From: an uncultured Mycoplasmataceae bacterium
GTDB taxonomy: Bacteria > Bacillota_I > Bacilli_A > Mycoplasmatales > Mycoplasmoidaceae
DNA: 11,762 bases
Direction: 5' to 3'
Assembly (NCBI GenBank): GCA_949289925.1
Contig: CASEPW010000035.1
Span: forward strand, 1-11,762
Shown: positions 8,797 through 11,762 of the stretch, piece by piece
Layout: every line of letters starts with the position of its first letter
Numbering within the stretch: position 1 is the first letter of the stretch
The notes under the pieces: generated by a model
What the model was told of the DNA's origin: nothing
The model's input: the letters and a program-made list of their open reading frames with translations, nothing else
Database searches by the model: none
Program-made: the position numbers and the translations under genes

Positions 8797-9232
8797 GTTT
8801 TACCTCAACATTAACCTCAATTTCCGCAATAACATCATCAAAAAGTTTTATTTTTATATTATGTAATCCTATATGTAAAGGATTAAAATCTACTAACATA
8901 TATTTATTAACAATCTTATGATTTTTATTAATTTCTTCCAATAGTTCTTTGCTACTAATACTACCAAAAACATTTTGCCCTTTACATACTAAATAGAATT
9001 GATATTTTTTTGATTCAAGTTCATTTTTAATTTTTATAGCATCATTTCTTTTTAAATCAATTTTTGCTTGCTCACTAGCAACTTGATTATTTAAAATTTC
9101 TAATGCTCTTGGTGAATATTGAACTGCCTTTTTTTGTCTAATTAAAAAATTTTTAGCATATCCATCGTTGACTTCAACAATGTCTTTTGCTTTACCTATA
9201 TTTTTAATATCTTCTAATAAAATGATTTTCAT
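8789..9232 (-). CDS. rplI: 50S ribosomal protein L9
   Basis: L9 binds 23S rRNA at the base of the L1 stalk and helps keep the reading frame. Starting at ATG 9232 it has 147 residues, the usual bacterial length (about 148). The start MKIILLEDIKNIGKAKDIV matches the family exactly. NDGYAKNFLI (27-36) is the conserved N-domain loop, followed by the long linking helix (about 45-75) and the C-domain with GQNVFGSISSKEL and HIGLHNIKIKLF. An in-frame ATG at 9247 would add MYNIC, which the family lacks, and would place the start upstream of the best -10 element. It heads the rplI-dnaB pair and overlaps dnaB by eight bases. No Shine-Dalgarno sequence precedes it. Confidence 0.97.
   Translation of the reverse strand: MKIILLEDIKNIGKAKDIVEVNDGYAKNFLIRQKKAVQYSPRALEILNNQVASEQAKIDLKRNDAIKIKNELESKKYQFYLVCKGQNVFGSISSKELLEEINKNHKIVNKYMLVDFNPLHIGLHNIKIKLFDDVIAEIEVNVEVKHA
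8803..8806 (-). promoter_or_regulatory. Shine-Dalgarno site for dnaB inside rplI
   Basis: GAGG lies six bases before the dnaB ATG at 8796 and falls within the last codons of rplI (EVKHA). Together with the eight-base overlap it supports translational coupling of helicase to ribosomal protein L9 and confirms the dnaB start. Confidence 0.6.
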
Positions 9233-9238
9233 ACAAAT

Positions 9239-9254
9239 ATTATACATTTATAAT
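9239..9254 (-). promoter_or_regulatory. rplI-dnaB promoter -10 within a 6-4-6 inverted repeat
   Basis: On the minus strand TATAAT occupies 9239-9244, six bases before the rplI ATG at 9232, the same spacing as at the lipoprotein gene. This again points to a leaderless message. The hexamer is one arm of a perfect inverted repeat (ATTATA, four bases, TATAAT; 9239-9254). The -35 is unclear: TTGTAA at 9265-9270 would need a long 20-base spacer and overlaps the AEC gene stop. Confidence 0.55.
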
Positions 9255-9264
9255 GTGATATTTT

Positions 9265-10464
9265 TTACAAATTAATGCTATTACAATATAGTTGAGCAAT
9301 AACTATTCATATTGGAATCATAATTGGAGTAAATAAAGTAGATATAATTGATGAATTACTAGCAAAATTTATTGCTTTATTTGTTTTAATTGCATATGCT
9401 AAACAAACAGTTGCAGGTGGAGTTGACATTAAAATTGTAATAACAATTACATTTTGACTTAGGATATATGAATTATTATTATGCATAAGTTGTTTTGATA
9501 ATAAATAAAAACTACTAGTTATTAACATAATAAAAAATGGAATAAATATCATTTTTACAATTGTATATAATCATGCATTTTTATCATTAAATATATTTTT
9601 TAATTTGTATGTTGCAACTGTCATACCAATAGATATTCAAATTAATGGTGATGTTAAAAATTGAAGAATATCAATTGTTTTATATATTCATGGTGCTGTA
9701 AATTGCAAATCAAATCATCATATTTGATTACCATCATTTAATGCTCCTCATGTTTTATTTGGATCATAATAAACAATTTCATTTAAATTTAAATTACTAC
9801 CTGGTATAAGTTGAGTTATTCAAATAATTAATCCTACAATAGAGCAAACTGTTATTGGAGAAAAAAATGATTTAATTATTTGCTTCTTATTTTCTTTTTT
9901 AAATTTAATATCTAAATATTGAAATTGGCAAAAACTTGTTAAACCAACAATAAAAGGAATATTTCAAATTGCTTGTATTACTAGTCCATCATCCCCATAT
10001 AATGCATTGATAATCGGTGTACCAAAAAAAACAGTAGAACCATATAAACACATCATTCAAAAATTTAGATTTTTATTAGCCTTTTTTATATAGACTTTAT
10101 TGCTAATCTCTATATTATTAAACTTTAAGTATATTTTTGGCAATAATATTCTTGATCATAACAAATATAATAGCCCACCAATAAAATAAAAAAATATAGA
10201 TAAAGATAATGTAATTGCATGTATTTCAAAATTATTATGATCTGTTGTAATCATGAAGGATTTAAGAATTAATGCAGGGAAACAAATATTCATTACAATT
10301 GAAATCAATATATCTTTTCATGAAGATTTAAAAACTTTTATTTTAACAAATAGTCAACCTAAAAAAATTATAGTTATTGTTGCAATAATTGCCCCTCATA
10401 AATAAACGTTAGATAGTGTATTAACTAATAAATTTATAGGTTCATTAATGTTAAATAAATTCAT
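9265..10464 (-). CDS. AEC (auxin efflux carrier) family permease
   Basis: The product has 399 residues and about ten hydrophobic segments: about 20-40, 53-70, 82-104, 134-152, 163-180, 200-220, 262-284, 300-323, 335-358 and 370-392. NICFPALILKSF (59-70) resembles the first conserved AEC motif. The C-terminal stretch MSTPPATVCLAYAIKTN (346-362), followed by ASNSSIISTLFTPIMIPIW (368-386), matches the family's second broken-helix region and its end. Members carry organic acids such as malate, or other anions, across the cell membrane. The substrate here is not readable. It is about 80-100 residues longer than typical members, because of charged loops at about 105-133 and 183-199 and a Trp/Asn-rich loop at 221-261. 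Many TGA codons encode Trp (for example 37, 136, 239 and 249-250), so a standard-code reading shows only fragments. It stands 32 bases after the CNNM gene and 32 before the rplI ATG. Confidence 0.85.
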
Positions 10465-10470
10465 ATATCA

Positions 10471-10476
10471 ATGATA
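10471..10476 (-). promoter_or_regulatory. Possible -10 of the AEC gene
   Basis: TATCAT lies exactly six bases (TGATAT) before the ATG at 10464 and matches TATAAT at five of six positions. The position mirrors the TATAAT elements of rplI and the lipoprotein gene. No convincing -35 stands 16-18 bases upstream and no Shine-Dalgarno sequence is present. Read-through from the CNNM gene is an equally good explanation for its expression. Confidence 0.35.
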
Positions 10477-10496
10477 CTAAATTTTTAAAAACAAAT

Positions 10497-11762
10497 TTAA
10501 AAGTTTTTTATATTTTTTTCAAATATAAAAAATAATTTTCTTTTATCTAATCTTACTAAAACTTTAAAATAATCATTATAGAATTTTTCACCATCATTAA
10601 ATCTTTCAACATCAAACTCATTTTTTAATCATTCTTTTATTGATAAATCATCACTAATTTCTATTGGCAATTTGATTTCTTCTCTAACAAATTTATTTGC
10701 ATTATATGTGTGTTCTACTTTTCAAGTGAAATCATTTATTATTGTTAAAGGATTCTTATCATCATGTTCATCATGTATTTCTCCAACTAATGATTCTATT
10801 AAATCTTCTAATGTCACCAAACCCACTATTTGTGATGAATTTTTATTTTTTTTGACTAAAGCCATATGAACTTGAGAAATTTGCATCTCTCGCAAAACAG
10901 AATCTAAAGATTGATATTGACTAACTTTAATAATAGGTTTTAAAATATTATTCATAGTAAATTTTTTCTTATCTTTTAAATAATAACTAGCAACACTTTT
11001 TATATCTACAAATCCAATTATTTTTTTAGATTTTTTAATCGGTATTCTTGAAAAACCTGTAGATACAAAAAGATTTAATAATTTATCTTTACCAAAATTA
11101 TGATAACCAAAAATTACATCATCAATCTTGGTCATTACAGAGCTTATTTTTGTTTCATCAAATTTTAGTGAATTTGACACCAATGAAGCTTCACTATTTT
11201 CTAAAACACCTTCTGTTGATACAATATCAATTAAAGTATCTATTTCTTGTTCTGTTGCAGATTTAGTATTATTTTCTTTAACAACCTTATTTAAAATTCA
11301 ATTTATTGGATAGAATAATGAATAAAAAAAATAAACAAATGGAGCAAAAATTCTTATGAACAAAAGATTATGTTTTCTAGCAAATGCCTTTGGTAAAAAT
11401 TCTCCAAATATCAATATCAAAAATGTAAGAATACCAGTGGCCATACCTGTTGCTATTGATTCAGCATTACCTATATGACAATAAGTTAAAATTTTACTAA
11501 AAAACAATCCAGCAAGAGTTGATGCAGCAACATTAACTAATGTATTAGCAATCAATATTGTTGAAAGTGTCATTGAATAGTTGTTTAATAACTTGTTATT
11601 TATATTAAAAATTCAATTTTTTTTCTTTTTTTTATAGAAAGTTTCATGTTTAAAATTTGTTGTTGATGTATATGAAGTTTCTGAAGCAGAAAAAAATGCA
11701 CTAAGAAATATAAGTATTAATAATGTAATTCCTAATAATATAATCTGGGAGAGTTCACTCAT
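10497..11762 (-). CDS. CNNM/CorC-type membrane protein with DUF21 and paired CBS domains
   Basis: The 421-residue product is complete: its ATG is the last three bases of the window. The DUF21/CNNM membrane domain (1-160) starts LLILIFLSAFFSASETS (14-30), the signature of this family, and contains helices at about 64-90, 103-121 (ending in GEFLPKAFARK, 120-130) and 133-152. The CBS pair covers about 205-335: SSVMTKIDDVI, TGFSRIPIKKSKKIIGFVDIK, then VHMALVKKN and GLVTLEDLIESLVGEIHDEHD. The family handles Mg2+ (efflux or homeostasis) or is loosely labelled hemolysin. The C-terminal CorC/HlyC domain (about 345-421) is present but weakly conserved, with GEKFYNDYFKVLV in place of the usual Gly/Pro-rich strand motif. 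TGA encodes Trp at 50, 155, 347 and 378. The exact substrate is unproven. Its own promoter lies outside the window. Confidence 0.93.

Noticed and set aside
9233..9247. Upstream ATG at 9247 as the start of rplI
   Set aside because: It would add MYNIC before the invariant MKIILLEDI start of L9, and the resulting start would lie upstream of the best -10 hexamer.
9264..9292. Promoter-like TTTACA, 17 bases, TATAGT on the + strand
   Set aside because: It would drive transcription antisense to the AEC gene and no + strand gene follows. Such matches are expected by chance in DNA this AT-rich.
10672..10869. Open frame of 65 codons on the + strand
   Set aside because: It is antisense to the second CBS domain of the CNNM protein, which is clearly the real coding sequence.
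11128..11313. Open frame of 61 codons on the + strand
   Set aside because: It is antisense to the CNNM gene around the start of the CBS region, with no start signal and Ser-rich shadow composition.

Overview
The window comes from a small, very AT-rich genome that reads UGA as tryptophan (genetic code 4). gatB, dnaB, ung, the lipoprotein gene and all three membrane-protein genes are whole only if TGA is read as Trp, and those Trp codons fall where the families expect Trp (for example SDWASQG in uracil-DNA glycosylase). The other pointers are tight packing, intergenic gaps of 1 to 40 bases, AGA/TTA-biased codons, an SxxC-type lipoprotein and an ECF-type transporter subunit. Together they indicate a mollicute, perhaps of the Spiroplasma/Entomoplasma/M. 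mycoides side. I cannot name the genus from this sequence.

Layout. The first 1.2 kb is on the + strand: the 3' end of lysS (lysyl-tRNA synthetase), then a TTG-started gene for a 316-residue protein. By eye this protein follows asparagine synthetase A (AsnA) from end to end but lacks several catalytic residues. It meets gatB tail to tail with a 15-base overlap. Everything else, from 11762 down to 1161, is on the minus strand. In the direction of transcription the order is: a CNNM/CorC-type CBS-domain membrane protein (its ATG is the last codon of the window), an AEC-family permease, rplI-dnaB, a lipoprotein gene, ung, a large ECF transporter S-component-like protein, and gatC-gatA-gatB.

How the genes work together. 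Translation dominates both ends of the left half: LysRS, and the GatCAB amidotransferase that makes Gln-tRNA(Gln) (and possibly Asn-tRNA(Asn)) from misacylated precursors. rplI and dnaB form the familiar ribosomal protein L9/replicative helicase pair with an 8-base overlap. The lipoprotein, ung and the ECF-like gene are spaced by 1 and 3 bases and look like one coupled unit. The AEC permease and CNNM protein are separately spaced membrane proteins.

Possible regulation. Two transcription units (rplI-dnaB and lipoprotein-ung-ECF) start with a perfect TATAAT exactly six bases before the ATG, and a third (AEC) has TATCAT at the same distance. This suggests leaderless mRNAs. A 19-base inverted repeat sits just in front of gatC. 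No RNA gene, insertion sequence, CRISPR array or gene-free stretch over 300 bases is present. The most unusual items are the AsnA-like presumed pseudoenzyme behind lysS and the winged-helix-like segment inside the ECF S-component-like protein.
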